Below, one piece after another: positions 36,029 through 47,951 of a DNA stretch of 64,000 nt. The notes below the pieces were generated by a model. That model did not search any database. It was not told the origin of the DNA and worked only from the letters and a program-made list of their open reading frames with translations. The first letter of the stretch is position 1, and every line of letters begins with the position of its first letter. The stretch covers positions 12,320,744 through 12,384,743 of the forward strand of contig OX637393.1 in assembly GCA_951799425.1 (NCBI GenBank), in the 5' to 3' direction. This stretch comes from Ilex aquifolium (lineage: Eukaryota; Streptophyta; Magnoliopsida; Aquifoliales; Aquifoliaceae). The position numbers and the translations under genes were made by a program.

Positions 36029-36394
36029 TGATCTACTCATATGTTTAAAAGATTTGACTCCCCAAAAGAGAGATTAAAAGAGAAGCTACATACAATTCAT
36101 GAAGAAGTTGTTAAAGATGAAAAGAAAAATGTTTCACATCATCTCAAATAATATCATCTGAAAAAGAAAAAGTCTCTGAAGAGACATATCTCTTAAAGAA
36201 AGACAAATATTTGCAAATGAAAAATGTTTCCATCAACAATGCATGCATAGGAGAGATATGACATCACATAAAAATCATCATCAATGATGTCTTTCCTTTT
36301 GTAGTAGCTATTAAAATCTTAAAACATGATTTATATTGAATCATTCATAATAGATGAATATTGATATAGAAATGATTGACCAAAGTAAAAAGAA

Positions 36395-37720
36395 ACTGAT
36401 GATATATTGGGACCCGTAGTCCAATATACCTAAAGATGCGTCTTATGGACTGTTTACTACATATTTGTATGAAAAATTAGATAATGATAGTTATATGAAA
36501 GTTTTTGAAAGATTGTAATTGCATGAAGAAAATACATTAAAATCATGAAACATGTACTCAATTAAGCTGAGACGATCCTTATATGGATTGAAATAATCTA
36601 AAAGAATGTGGTATAATCATCTCAATGAGTATTTGGTAAGGAATGGTATGTTAACAATCTTATATGCTCATGTGTATTTATTAAGAAATCAAAATTTGAA
36701 TTAGCCATCATTATAGTACATGTTGATGATATGAATATGATTGGAACTCCTAAAGAGTTGATAAAAACTGCTGAATATTTGAAAAAAGAATTTGAAATGA
36801 AAGATCTCGGTAAAACAAAGTATTGTCTTGGCCTGCAGATCGAGCATACGTTAAACAAAATTCTTATCTATCAAACAATCTATACCAAAAAAGGTCCTGA
36901 AGCGGTTTAACATGGACAAAACATATCTGTTGAGTACTCCAATGGTCGTTCGACCCTTGATGTCAATATGGATCCCTTTCGTCTAAAAGAGGATATTGAA
37001 ATTTTTTTTGGTCCTGAAGTAGCATACTTAAATGCAATAGGTGCTTTCTTATATTTAACATAATGTACTAGACCTGATATAACATTTGCAGTCAACTTGT
37101 TGGTACGATTTAACTTTGCACCAACTCGACGACATTGAAATGACATACAACATGTCCCACGATAGCTCTGAAGAACTATAAATTTGGGCTTGTTATACTC
37201 AAATCAATCAGTCAATGATCCACATCGAGTAGGATATGCAGATTCTGGATTCCTATCAGATTCCCACAAGACTCGTTTACAAATTGGGTATACTTTCACA
37301 TGTGGTGATACAATGATCTCATAAGGATCTACCAAGCATTCTTTGATTGCTACATCTTCTAATTATTCTGAGATAATTACACTCCATGAAGCAAACTGTG
37401 AATGTGTGTGGCTAAGCTCTGTAGTCCATCACATCTGAGATACTTGCAGACTATCTTTGATTACAGATTCACCAACGACCTTATGTGAAGATAACGCTGC
37501 TTATATTGCATAAATTAAAGGATGGTTTATCAAAGATGATAGAAACAATCATATTTCACCAAAGTTCTTCTACATTCATGAACTCTAGTAGAGTCATAAA
37601 ATAGAAGTAAAGTAGATACGATCTAGTGATAATCTTGCAGATCTATTTATTAAAACCTTATCATCATCAACGTTAAATAAATTGGTATATGACATCGGAA
37701 TGCGTCGGACATGTGACCAA
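36395..37720 (+). pseudogene. RT-RNase H remnant of the second copia pol
   Basis: Read on plus across stops: VHVDDMNMIGTPKELI (36719-36766, the RT active-site region, with VDD kept), EFEMKDLGKTKYCLGLQIEH, then NAIGAFLYLT and TRPDITFAVN (37034-37097). RNase H follows at about 37200-37690, with YADSGF, SLIATSSNYSEI and SSDNLADLFIKTL. Earlier copia words (NEISTSYVYTKEK, near 33390-33430) lie left of the nested LTR, so the LTR split the pol. Several stops make it non-functional. Confidence 0.8.
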
Positions 37721-38004
37721 TTCAGTTGATTTCTTATAAGGAGAAAATTTTCATCAGGGGGAGTATCCACATCAAGATACAAGACAATATGCATGTTGTA
37801 CTCTTTTTTCTTTGTCTAGGTTTTGTCCCATTGAGTTTTTCTAATAAGGTTTTAATGATTCAGCATTAACTAGTCTCCAACAATATTTTAACATTCATTT
37901 GAATGTGTACTCTTTTTCTTTTGCTGGATTTTTTTCCACAAAATTTTCCTAGCAAAGTTTTAACAAGACATATTATCTTAGCATAGTGGTCATCCAAGGG
38001 GTAG

Positions 38005-38310
38005 TGTTATAAATATTACAATTACATTATAATATTGTATATACATTGTATATAAAGTAGATGACCTCTAACCTACCAATTATTCACCAAATATATAGGA
38101 ATTAGTGGGTATTGGTGCATTAGTCTATAACCCCTACCCATTGATATGCCAACTTTATTTTTGTATTTAATGGTCATTATGTTTGAGGCCCTATAAAACG
38201 AGGTATTGGTTACATTGAGATATACACAAGTTGAGAAGCTCTTTCTCTAGCATTTCAATATTCTCGTCTCTTTACAATTCTATGTTTTGTATTCTCTTAG
38301 TTTTATTACA
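38005..38310 (+). repeat. 3' LTR of the second copia element
   Basis: Starts TGTTATAAATATTACA, ends TTTTATTACA and is followed by the target duplication AGTAT. It is preceded by a GGGGGAGTATCC-like purine stretch some 240 bases upstream and by ATCCAAGGGGTAG directly before it. Confidence 0.8.
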
Positions 38311-38315
38311 AGTAT

Positions 38316-39040
38316 AATGTTATTGGAACCTAAAAATATGATATCATACTTTAACCTAATGATATAACATGTATTATTGTTCCAATAAATTTCCTAACAA
38401 TGATATTTATACAAATATTAGGAAGTTATGTCAATTGTCACATGATTTGATCAAATTATTAGATCAAGTATTGTGCTTTGCAAAAATAGAATACAATGAT
38501 GACTTAATTTTACTAAATCAACTGTGTTTAGAATTCATCATTTGGACCACGTCTTATATTTTTTTTAGGATAATTATAAAATACCCCCTTCAAGTTTAGG
38601 TCATACTACAATCAACTGCTTCTGGTTTTAATTTTAACAATTTTGCCCTTCAAGTTTTCATAGGACTAAGTTAACTGACTTGGTGGATGAAAAATAGAAA
38701 AGTTCTAAAATACCCCCAATCTTTAATGATATCTTCTTTCTTCTCTAACCCAACCCATTAAAAGACAATAATTAGCCTTCAAACCCCTATAACCCCCAAC
38801 CTAAGCTCTGTTGGGGGTCATGCCCAGATTTGATAGACCCCCACTTCCCATGCCCAGCACTGATAGATCCCCACAACCTCATATCCAACTATGATGGACA
38901 CCCCCCATACCCAACACCGACGGACCCCTAATACCCAACGCCGAGAGTTCCCATTTCTGGCGTGGTGACCTACTGGCATGGATGTGGTTGCACCTCACCT
39001 TCATACCCAACTCTGAAACCCTTCAATAGTAGTACCCATA
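38316..39040. other. Intergenic DNA with a CCCCA-rich degenerate repeat
   Basis: No gene is visible. 38800-38960 is a C-rich degenerate repeat (CCCATGCCCAGCACTGATAG, then ATACCCAACACCGACGGACC), unlike its AT-rich surroundings. 38570-38720 carries AAAATACCCCC at both sides, in the style of small DNA elements. Confidence 0.4.
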
Positions 39041-39044
39041 CCCA

Positions 39045-42000
39045 ATGACAGCAATACCCCAAACCCTTTACCTACTTCTAGAAATCTCTCGCATCCATAC
39101 CAATTCCGGCAATCCTCCCAAGAAGTATGGTGAGATGTTGCATGAATATACTCATCGTTACTGGGAAAAGATGAATGAGATAGAAAGCTACAACCCAAAG
39201 ATTGTGGTTGCATCATTCAAGATTGGGCTTCCAAAAGAGAATCAGTTGTACAAGCCGCTGACTAAGCGACCAGCCTGTGATGTAGAATAATTGATGTCCA
39301 GAATTGAAAAGTACACAAAGGTGGATGATGAGCTCGACATGGAAATCAACAAGGACTAGCCGAGCAAGAAGTAGAATGGGAAGGACAGATCGAACCAATA
39401 ACGACAAGGTGGAAAAAGAAAAGAGAAGAAGGATTTCCCATCCCACGAGCATTAATACAATATTTAAAGAACCTATCTACGAGATCTTATCTCAAATCAA
39501 AGGAAAACCTTACTTTAGGTGGTCTAATAAACTCGGAGGAGATCCAGAGAAAAGGAATCCTAACCTCATGTGCTTGTATCATCGTGACATTGGGCATATG
39601 ACAAAAAACTATCATTCTCTAAAGTAACATTTGAAAGAGCTCATTCAGGCAGGCCACCTATCCCCAATTCACTGGTGAAGAAAAGACTAAGTCTAAAGTT
39701 GGTGGCAAGAAGGAAACAACAGTGGGCCAGTAGTAGAATCCAACGGGAATCATTGATGTGATCCATGCAACTACTGACCCAAAAAAGGCAACCAACAAAT
39801 CTATTAGGGCATACATTCAGAAAGTCGTGCAGGTAAGGGAAATCTGCCAAGTCGGCCCCATAGCCAAACACACTAGCAAGAAACCTAGGGTTGATCTATC
39901 GGATAGACTGATTAGTTTCTCTAACGAAGATTTGGCAGGAATCCATCACCCGCACAACGATGCCTTAATTCTAACTCTCAAGATAACAAATTTTGATGTA
40001 AAAAGGATCCATATTGACCATGGAAGCTCCTCGAAAATCATGTATATAGGCCTCTTCTGAAAGCTCTGGTTGAAAAATGAGGATTTATAGCTAGTTTATA
40101 AACCATTGGTGCGGTTTAGTGGTAGAATACTGTTGCCAAAGGGAAAGATAACCCTACCAGTCCGAGCTGGACCGGTTGGAATATTACCAAGTTCCTTGTT
40201 GTTGAAGCAGAATAAGTCTATAACGCTATCATGAGGCGCGCTTAGCTGCTCAAGATGAGGGTGGTCATCTCTACCTATCACCAGATACTAAGGCTCCTGT
40301 CAGATAGGGGATCGTCGACATTTGAGAGGACTAGGTAAGCGTGCAAAGATGCCTATTTGCCTCTATGAGAGTGAAAACAGTCAAGGAAAAAGAGAAAGGT
40401 ATAGAGCCGACACTCAATCTAACCCCCAAATAGTAATCAAAGTTTAAATGGCAGGGCCTTGGCCTGACCGAATATACCATGGAGAATCTCCATACAGTAT
40501 ACATAGGTTAAAGGGATACCAAGTGGAGGATCTCAATATGATATACGTAGATCAATGAGATACTGAGAGGTTTTTCCTAATTTGATCCTCGCACACCAGG
40601 AAAATAAGGCTCCAGAGGAGCTCCTTAGAAGGAATGTCGATGTATTTGGTTCGACCCCCTACAAGATGCCAGGAATTAATCCAGAGATCATTTCTCAAAA
40701 TCTGAGCGTTAACCTGAACTTCAAACCAGTTAAGTAGAAATAGAGAAGGTCGACACCTCAAAATATGGAGGCTATCAATGAGGAGGTCAATAAGTTATTA
40801 GAAGCCCATTCAATCACAGAAGTCCATTGTCCGACTTGGCTTTCCAACACAGTGGTGGTGAAAAAAAGAGAGCAGGAAGTGGAGAGTTTGGGCAGACTTC
40901 ACGAATCTCAATAAAGCTTACCCCAAATACAGTTTCCCCCTTCCAAAGATTGGCCAGGTGGCTAATGCCACATCTGGGCACGAGTGAATGAGTTTCCTCG
41001 ATACCTACAGGGACTATCATTAGATCCCCCTTTTCTACCTGGATTAGGAGAAGACCTCCTTTATCACACCACAAGGGGTTTACTATTACAAAATGATGTC
41101 TTTCATTCTCAAGAACACTGAAGCAACATACCAGAGGCTGATTACTAAGATGTTAAAGAGAATGCTTAGGAAAATATTGGAAGTCTATATAGACGACATG
41201 CTAGTTAAGAGTCGCAAGGCATCTGCCCACCTAGCAAATTTGCGAAAAACTTTTGACGTGCTACGAAAGTACAAAATGAGGCTTAATGCTTCAAAATGCG
41301 CCTTTGGCATCGCCTTAAGAGAATTCTAAGGGTTTTTGATCACTAAAATAAGGATCGAGGCCAACCCTACAAGGTCAAAGCCTTGATTGAGCTCCAACCC
41401 CCAAGGACAGTAAAGGAGATGCATAGGTTAATCGTGATGGCTAATGCGCTCAACATATCATATCTAGATCATAAGACAAATGAAGACCATTTTTCCAATT
41501 ATTAAAGTGGAAAGGAGGTGGAGTCTAGACGCAAGAGTGTGATGAAGCCTTCAAGAATCTAAAGTCATACCTAGCAGGACCACTGCTACTATAAACTCCT
41601 GAGCAGGGAGATCAACTTTATTTGTATCTGGTTGTCTCCGAGCATGCAGTAAGTGCGACACTAATGAGAAAATCCAACAAGGAGATGAAACTAGTGTACT
41701 AAGTCAGCAAAACCCTCATTGACGCAGAAACCAGGTACTTGCCCTTGGAAAAACTGGTCCTAGCTCTAGTTAATTTGGCTCAGAAATTAAGGCATTACTT
41801 CCAAGCTTATATAGTTATAATTCTGACCGAGCAACCTCTAAATGCCCTATTTAGGAGAGCCAACCTATCAGGCAAAATATCTAGATGGGGGAGCTCGGCG
41901 AGTATGACATCGAATTTGAAACACGAACTACGATTAAGAGGCAAGTGATCACTAATTTTTTGACTAAATTTTCCCCTGGAATAAGTAAGATTCCCGTTGA

Positions 42001-43250
42001 ACTTTAAACTCCCGAGTGCCTTGGAGTCAGAAGTTGGGGGAAGGGTAGCCACCCTGGTTCTAAGGGTACGAGCTCTCCATAAGCTTAGAACTCTTGGAAT
42101 TTATATGTGGATGATTCATTGAACCAGAATGGACTTCGTGTTGGAATAATCCTAGAATTCCCTAAAATAAATGTGCTGGAAAAGGCAGTTAGGCTGGATT
42201 TTGGCACATCAAATAATGAAGCAGAATACAAGGCCCTCCTAGCGGGAGTAAGACTCACACTAGACATGGGCACCGAACAACTAAATATATATTCAGATTC
42301 GCAGCTCGTCGTGAACTAGCTCTCGGGGGAATACCTAGCAAATGATGAAGGAATGTTTGCATACCACAAGTTACAAACTACCGAGCTAAGTAGGATCCCA
42401 AAGGCGGTAATTCAGTAGTTTGCAAGGTCCAAAAATGAGCATATCTATGCCTTGACCATCCTAGTTGTCGCACACAAAGAGAACCTTTCGCGAACCATCA
42501 TGGTGGAGTGCTAGGAGTGGCCGAGCATTGATCACTCAAACAATGAAGAAACATTCTCAACCGAACCAAGCCCCAGCTGGATGGATCCAATCGTGAGATC
42601 AAGAAAGATGCTCCATGAGATCAAGAAAGATGCTCAACAGACTGAGGCTTAAAGCGGCTAGGTTTGGCTATTGTTCAATGGAGAACTCTATTGCCGATCC
42701 TTCTTGAGACCACACCTGTTGTGTGTACATCCAAATAAAGTGCAAGACTTCCTCTTTGAGATTCATGAAGGAAGTTGTAGAGCTCACACCAAGGGGATAT
42801 TCTTGGCACACTAATCACTTTTTCAAGAGTCCTTGTGGCCCTATATGCAGAAAGACGCATTACGCTATGTTAGGCAATGCGAGAAATGCCAAAAATTCTT
42901 GTCAATCCCAAAGCAACATAAACAAGAATTAAATCCATTGACAAACCCATGACCCTTTGCACAATGGGGGTTGTACATTGTAGGGCCCCTGCCCAAAGTA
43001 CCCGAAAATAAGAAGTACCTTCTTGTGGGAATAGACTATTTCACTAAGTGGGTAGAGGCTGAGCCCCTCACAAATATACACAACACATAACCAGGTTTGG
43101 CATCCCTAGGGTGTTGATCTCTGATAACGGGGCATAATTTGATAATAGATATTTGAAAGTTTTCTGCCAACATTATAGGATCAGAAATCACTACTCTTCG
43201 CTCGCCCAACCCACAGAGTAATGGGTAAGGATAAGTAGAGATCTCCAATA
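39045..43250 (+). pseudogene. Gypsy gag-pol, decayed
   Basis: Gag: KYGEMLHEYTHRYWEKMNEI at about 39122-39181 and a worn zinc knuckle CLYHRDIGHMTKNYHSL at about 39570-39620, whose last Cys is Tyr. Protease: RIHIDHGSSSKIMY at about 40005-40046, with D-H-G for the usual D-[NHS]-G. RT: VYIDDMLVKSRK at about 41180-41215, with the active site kept. RNase H: SNNEAEYKALLAGVRL at about 42209-42256 and YSDSQLVVN. Integrase: a zinc-binding segment with ECEKC-like CEKCQKF near 42870-42890, then GLYIVGPLPKVPE (the catalytic Asp of the usual GLDIVGP is Tyr) and YFTKWVEAEPL. The integrase is cut off near 43210 after SNG. Many stops and frameshifts are present. Confidence 0.82.
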
Positions 43251-44560
43251 AAACAAACTTGGATAGGATAAAAAAAGAGGTTGAAAAGAATCACCCTCGA
43301 GACTCCCAACTGCGACATTCATGTCCTCTAGTACCGAATCCCGCACATTGATTACCCTACTTTTAGCCTTAAAAGTAGGGTGAAAGGCAGGAGTCACCTC
43401 TTCAGCTTGGTCGGACGAACCACTCTCTTCAACCCTTCTCTTCTTGTTGACATGTTTGCCTCGCCCAGAGATAGCAGTTGGGGAGTCCTTGTCTCTAGAG
43501 GGGGATTTGTTAGTAGGAGTAGGAGTTGGAGGTGCTAGGACTTTCAGGGATGTTGGACTGAGGACTTAGGGAGATATCAACTGAATCATCATCCGGGACA
43601 AGTATGGGTTTGGGCTCAATCGTTGTTGGCCGAGCAAGTTCATTAAGATGGGAACTTGGGGGATAGGTTGATCAATAGGAATAGAAGAAGCAGTATCAGA
43701 GATATCGACTTGGTTCAGAAAGTCAAGGGAATTTCTCACAGGCCTACCTCTTCTAGAGATTGCAAAGTTGGACCTCTTGCAAGACCGAAGAGTTAAAGTA
43801 CGTTGAGCCCTAATTTTTTATCGGTTGAAGCGTCGAAGTACGTTGAGCCCTGATTGTTCTTGGTCATCAGCGAGACTTGCATTGGGACGATTCAAAACAA
43901 TAATGAAAGAGTGATAGGTCGGAGCATAGCTGAGAAAAACATGAGGAAATCGACAAAAGAGGTTGTTGTTGAAGGACCATGCTCTCCTCAAATCTTCCAT
44001 CTTCACTGATCACTCAGGGACTTTACCTTTAACAATTTTACTTAGAAGGAACAAAATACTTTAGAAAGGATGAAGAAATTAAAGGAAGACTAGATGTGAA
44101 GTCAAAAAAAACATGGTGTGCCTTCTTTAAAGGGGCAATGATAGCAAGGTTCCTCACCAGCCTTATGCTTCTAGTTCCCAGAGACAAAGATGATGTTGTT
44201 TTCATGACCTTTATGCGAGTTAGGAAGATGGGAGATGAGGTAGTGGTCTTTCTTCCTCATTGCAAAGTAGTAGTAATTGCTATTACTCACCGGCTTGATG
44301 ATGTAGCAATACATGATCTCCCACCACCCCAAGTCAACCTTTAGAAGGTTGGTCAGTGCAGCTATCCCCATCACAATTCTGAAGAAGTTGGGGCAGCACT
44401 GAATGTGCCACAACTTTAGAGCCAAAAACACCCATAAAAGAAAAAGGTGGAGATGGAATCTTACACCACCCTTAGTGATGGCTCTAGTGTGAATAGGGAT
44501 TGATTTCCTGGAGCCAAGAAAGGGGTTCATCCTTGCCAACCTTCTGAACGCTAACGTCAT
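43200..44560 (-). pseudogene. Antisense ORF of the gypsy element, broken
   Basis: Reading leftward from 44560, the frame carries FLALKLWHIQCCPNFFRIVM, LGWWEIMYCYIIKPVSNSNY and AMRKKDHYLISHLPNSHKG. This looks like the putative plant gypsy-type transposon domain (Transposase_28-like) found in Tat antisense ORFs. Further left, at 43818-44006 and 43440-43650, come a second stretch and a Pro/Ser/Asp-rich linker (IEPKPILVPDDDSVDISL). Stops interrupt it. Its role is unknown even in intact relatives. Confidence 0.6.
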
Positions 44561-44569
44561 CTAGGATGT

Positions 44570-45720
44570 TATAATTAGTCTTGAAGATGAGAATTTCTTC
44601 CTTGGTTAGGGGAGCCATGGCAAAGCAGTAATAAACGAACAAGAAGTGACTTGAAAAGCTTAAGAGGACTTAAAGGAGGTAACAATGAAGGAAGTGAAGA
44701 AAAAAAATTAGAAGAGTGACCCTTTAAAAAGAAAGGAAGAAGTACCAAAGAAATGGCAATTGAAACCAAAGGACATGTATTTAATACGACTGTCCGCAAG
44801 AGAAAAGATGTGCACAGTACACTTTTGTGGAAAATAATGCATAACGTTAAATGAATGTATGCTTGGAGGCAGAGAACATCAACCAATGTGTACCCGTGGC
44901 AAATATTATATGGGGGCAAGTGAAAAGGTGCAGAACGATTGTACGTGATTGGACCATTTAATGATTGCAATTAGCATTATGAAAGGGTGCAAAATGACTG
45001 TACGTGCAGATGACCAAGAAAGATGTGTGACGATAAACACGTGGCTATGATGCACATGTGGCAAAAAGAGGCTTTGATAGATGGAGTGCCTTTATCAGAA
45101 CAGAGACTTGGTCGACCAAGCCATGTACTGACCTACCTAATAAATCTAAACCAAGTCGAGCATGTAGTGAAGTTACCAAGGATGCCGAGTAATGAGCCGA
45201 ACCGAGTAAGAGTGTGAGAAACCATGAGATTGACTCTACTAAAGATAGAACTGAACAAGGGACAACTAGGTTATCCCAGGAAATCAGAGGCGGTGCAGAA
45301 CCGATAAGGAAGTTACCTAAGTTATAGGTGAACATAATAAACGTGACCTAGATAATAGACAAACCAGAAGGGAGGCTTAAGGAGGCCCCTATACAAATTA
45401 TGAAGGATTCGGCTAAAGTGAAGGTGTGCCACCTTGAACGGCCAATAGTAGAACCCTAGAAGAGGGTACAAGCCACTATAAATACTGGGAGAAGCTTAAG
45501 TCTAAGGTACGCACTCTTTTCCCTTCAAATTCGTTTTACTTGTTTCTAGAGGCCTTATTGACTTAACCATTGGAGTGCATCTGACTAGTCTGTAAGGAAA
45601 AATACAACACTTCATGTGTAGGATCTTTCCACTTAATTATACATGAGGAACCGCACTTTAGACCTAGAGGAGTGGATGAATAGATTAATTAAAATTTAAG
45701 CTTGGGGGACCACCAATTTT
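44570..45720 (+). repeat. Probable 3' LTR region of the gypsy element
   Basis: CACTATAAATACTGGG at 45472-45487 is a good TATA box, followed about 25-60 bases on by a pyrimidine-rich start region (CGCACTCTTTTCCCTTC) and GTGCATCTGACTAGTC. Such a layout is typical of plant gypsy LTRs. No matching 5' copy is in the window, so the borders are guesses. Confidence 0.45.
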
Positions 45721-47317
45721 AACCTAAATTTACCACAATTACCTTATCACACAAAAATATGTAAGTTATGTGTGAGAACCCTTTTCAAATTCCGTAACCC
45801 AAAACACCCATATAGATTAATGTATTGATTTTATCAAATAAACACTCAACAGTCAAATCTCTTACGGGAATCCCAACCAAGGCAACCCAAACACTATCAA
45901 GCAACTATATGTGATATGGAGATTCAAACAATCAATTAAATACATAGTACTTGTGTGTGCATCAAAACACAAGTTTATATATAAAAATAATAAATAACAC
46001 AAGTGATTTTTTGGCGTGAAAATCCTTCTTGGGAAAAATCGTGGGGGAACCTTCTCTGTTCATCAAAGCCTAATCTACTAAACCCAAAGTCAATCTACAA
46101 GTACTCAAGTCTTATACCTTAACCAATCCAGATGACTAGATGCTCATTTCCTTCGTAGATCTCTCCGCCAAAGGTTTTTCTTCGACATTGTGGCTAGCTT
46201 CACTTAAACTCCCCGCTGCACAATTCGTTTAGGTCTCGAGCAATCATGGGCGTGCCAACGATTCCCAGTATGCACACACCAATAGATTTGTCAAACCATC
46301 AAGATCTTCAACTCTAATTTGTGAGGTTGGGTATAATCTATAGTGGTAGCCTTGGATCTTAAGAATCTAGGTTAGTGGTGGTGGAAGCTCTCTAGGTAGA
46401 AGATGATTTTTCTCTCTTAGAAATCTCATAAGAGGCTTAACTAAGTTGTGGGAAAGATTCTCTCTATTTATAGGTCCGGAATAAGGGTAGTCTTGGTTAA
46501 CAAGAAAACTCAGATTCGCGAACGATCACTCGATCGGTGGGAGAGGGGTCATAGGACAGTTGTTACTGGAATGAAAACGAGGTTCCAATCCTGACTGAGG
46601 AAGCAGACTACTCGAGTGACCATGAGACCCCTGATCCCTTTCCGTGGCCTTTTCTTATTTTCTTTCCTAAGGTATAAAGAGACCGTTTTAATGAAGGCTA
46701 GCGAGCATAGGCGGTCCCTATTCATTTTTTAAGGCAAAAACCAAGCAAAAAAATTATTCTCTTGAGCACTAAAGGGCGTTGCTCAAGAAGAATCCACAAA
46801 TGACTCAATCTATGTTTCAAAACACCAAATGGTTTAGAAAATATTTTTCATTTGAAAATACCTAGGAGCCACACACAGATTGCTTCCAATTCATTTTATC
46901 CTAATCATCCTAAGTTAAAATAATTAAGGGTTCATCTTAGGTGTTTAAGTCATTACCTTTGTCCTAATCATGAAGGTGTATACGGAGTTTGAATGATGTA
47001 ACTTTGACATTTGATCTTTTCTCTTCAATGACGCTTTTAGTTCTTTAGGTTGATAGCATTATGACCATGGAAAATGTTTAGATTTACAATGGATTCCGTG
47101 AAATTAGTTTTTGACAATTTGTTTTTTTGCAGGAGGATGGTCTTTTAGATCGTTTTCTTAGAAATCGATCTTCATTTTCTACATCACCCTCAACTAGAGG
47201 TACGAGATTTTTCCTCGTACAATCACGTATGATTATATACTACGGTGCAACTAACAATTTAATTAATATAAAAAGATAATAAAAAGGTATAAATTATTTT
47301 GATAGGTAATTTTAAGC
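45721..47317. other. Unassigned intergenic DNA
   Basis: No gene or clear element is seen. GGCGTGAAAATCCTTCTTGG and TCGTGGGGGAACCTTCTCTG near 46012-46065 look like fragments of a retroelement LTR, but no partner copy is visible. Confidence 0.35.
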
Positions 47318-47735
47318 TAAAACACATTAATTGTCCCTCAAATATGCATTTTGCGTTAATTTGGTCCCTGAATTTTTTAATTTATGTCACTTTAGTTCAA
47401 TTGAAAATGACAATTTGAATTGACTAACGTAGATGTTCACGTAACCACACTTGGGTGATCACTTTGGTCCTTTAAGTTTACGGTTAGTGTTACTTTAGTC
47501 CCTAAAGTTTTTTTTTTTTTTATCAACAGTCCCTAAAGTTTTTAAATAATACACTTCAAGTGTGATTACGTGAGATACACATGACGATATTCGTTAGTAA
47601 ATTTCAACTGTCCTTTTTGATTGTATCAAAATGACACAAATTAAAAAGTAGATGTACCAAATTGATACAATTAAAAAATTATAGACCAAACCAACATAAA
47701 GTGCATAGTTTGGAGACCGAAAATATAATTTATCC
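47318..47735. mobile_element. MITE-like element 3' of the P450 gene
   Basis: The left end (AATTGTCCCTCAAATATGCA, TTTGGTCCCTGAATTTTT) matches the inverse of the right end (AATTATAGACCAAACCAACA, AGTGCATAGTTTGGAGACCG) over about 50 bp. The inside has three GTCCCTAAAGTTT-like blocks. It is non-coding and about 420 bp. Confidence 0.6.
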
Positions 47736-47951
47736 ATTATTTTTTTAAGAATAACGACTTCTGCCATATGATGATTATTGTTTGACGGAGGTTTAATTTT
47801 ATTTTAAAAGAATAAGAATTATGTGTAGCTTTTATATAAGTACTGCATGAATTGATAAGACCATACAAAGATAATTTATAATTTACACAATAAAAACCAC
47901 TCAAATTAAGACAAAAGAAAGATTGCATAGCAATGTGACTTCAACAATGAT

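Larger units (their letters stand above)
29661..38315 (+). mobile_element. Second Ty1/copia element, host to three nested insertions
   Basis: LTR-like direct repeats at 29666-29953 and 38005-38310 share TACAATTA(T/C)ATTAT, GATGACCTCTAACCTA and TATTCTCTTAGTTTTAT. The target duplication AGTAT flanks the element (29661-29665 and 38311-38315). Compared with the 3' LTR, the 5' LTR lacks its first 12 bp. A PBS-like CGTTATCAGCATGA follows the 5' LTR. Pol remnants read on plus. Insertions at 30257-30867, 31813-32352 and 33514-36028 sit inside it. Confidence 0.85.
39045..45720 (+). mobile_element. Degenerate Ty3/gypsy element of Tat type
   Basis: Gag, protease, RT, RNase H and integrase pieces lie in gypsy order on plus (39045-43250), followed by an antisense frame (44560-43200) and a sequence with a TATA box that looks like the 3' LTR. 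An antisense ORF between integrase and the 3' LTR is a known trait of the plant Tat/Grande/Retand group. I could not find a 5' LTR or a target duplication, so both borders are estimates. Confidence 0.7.

Noticed and set aside
45045..45335. 96-codon minus frame in the probable gypsy LTR
   Set aside because: Not similar to the antisense ORF further left, and it lies in LTR-like DNA.
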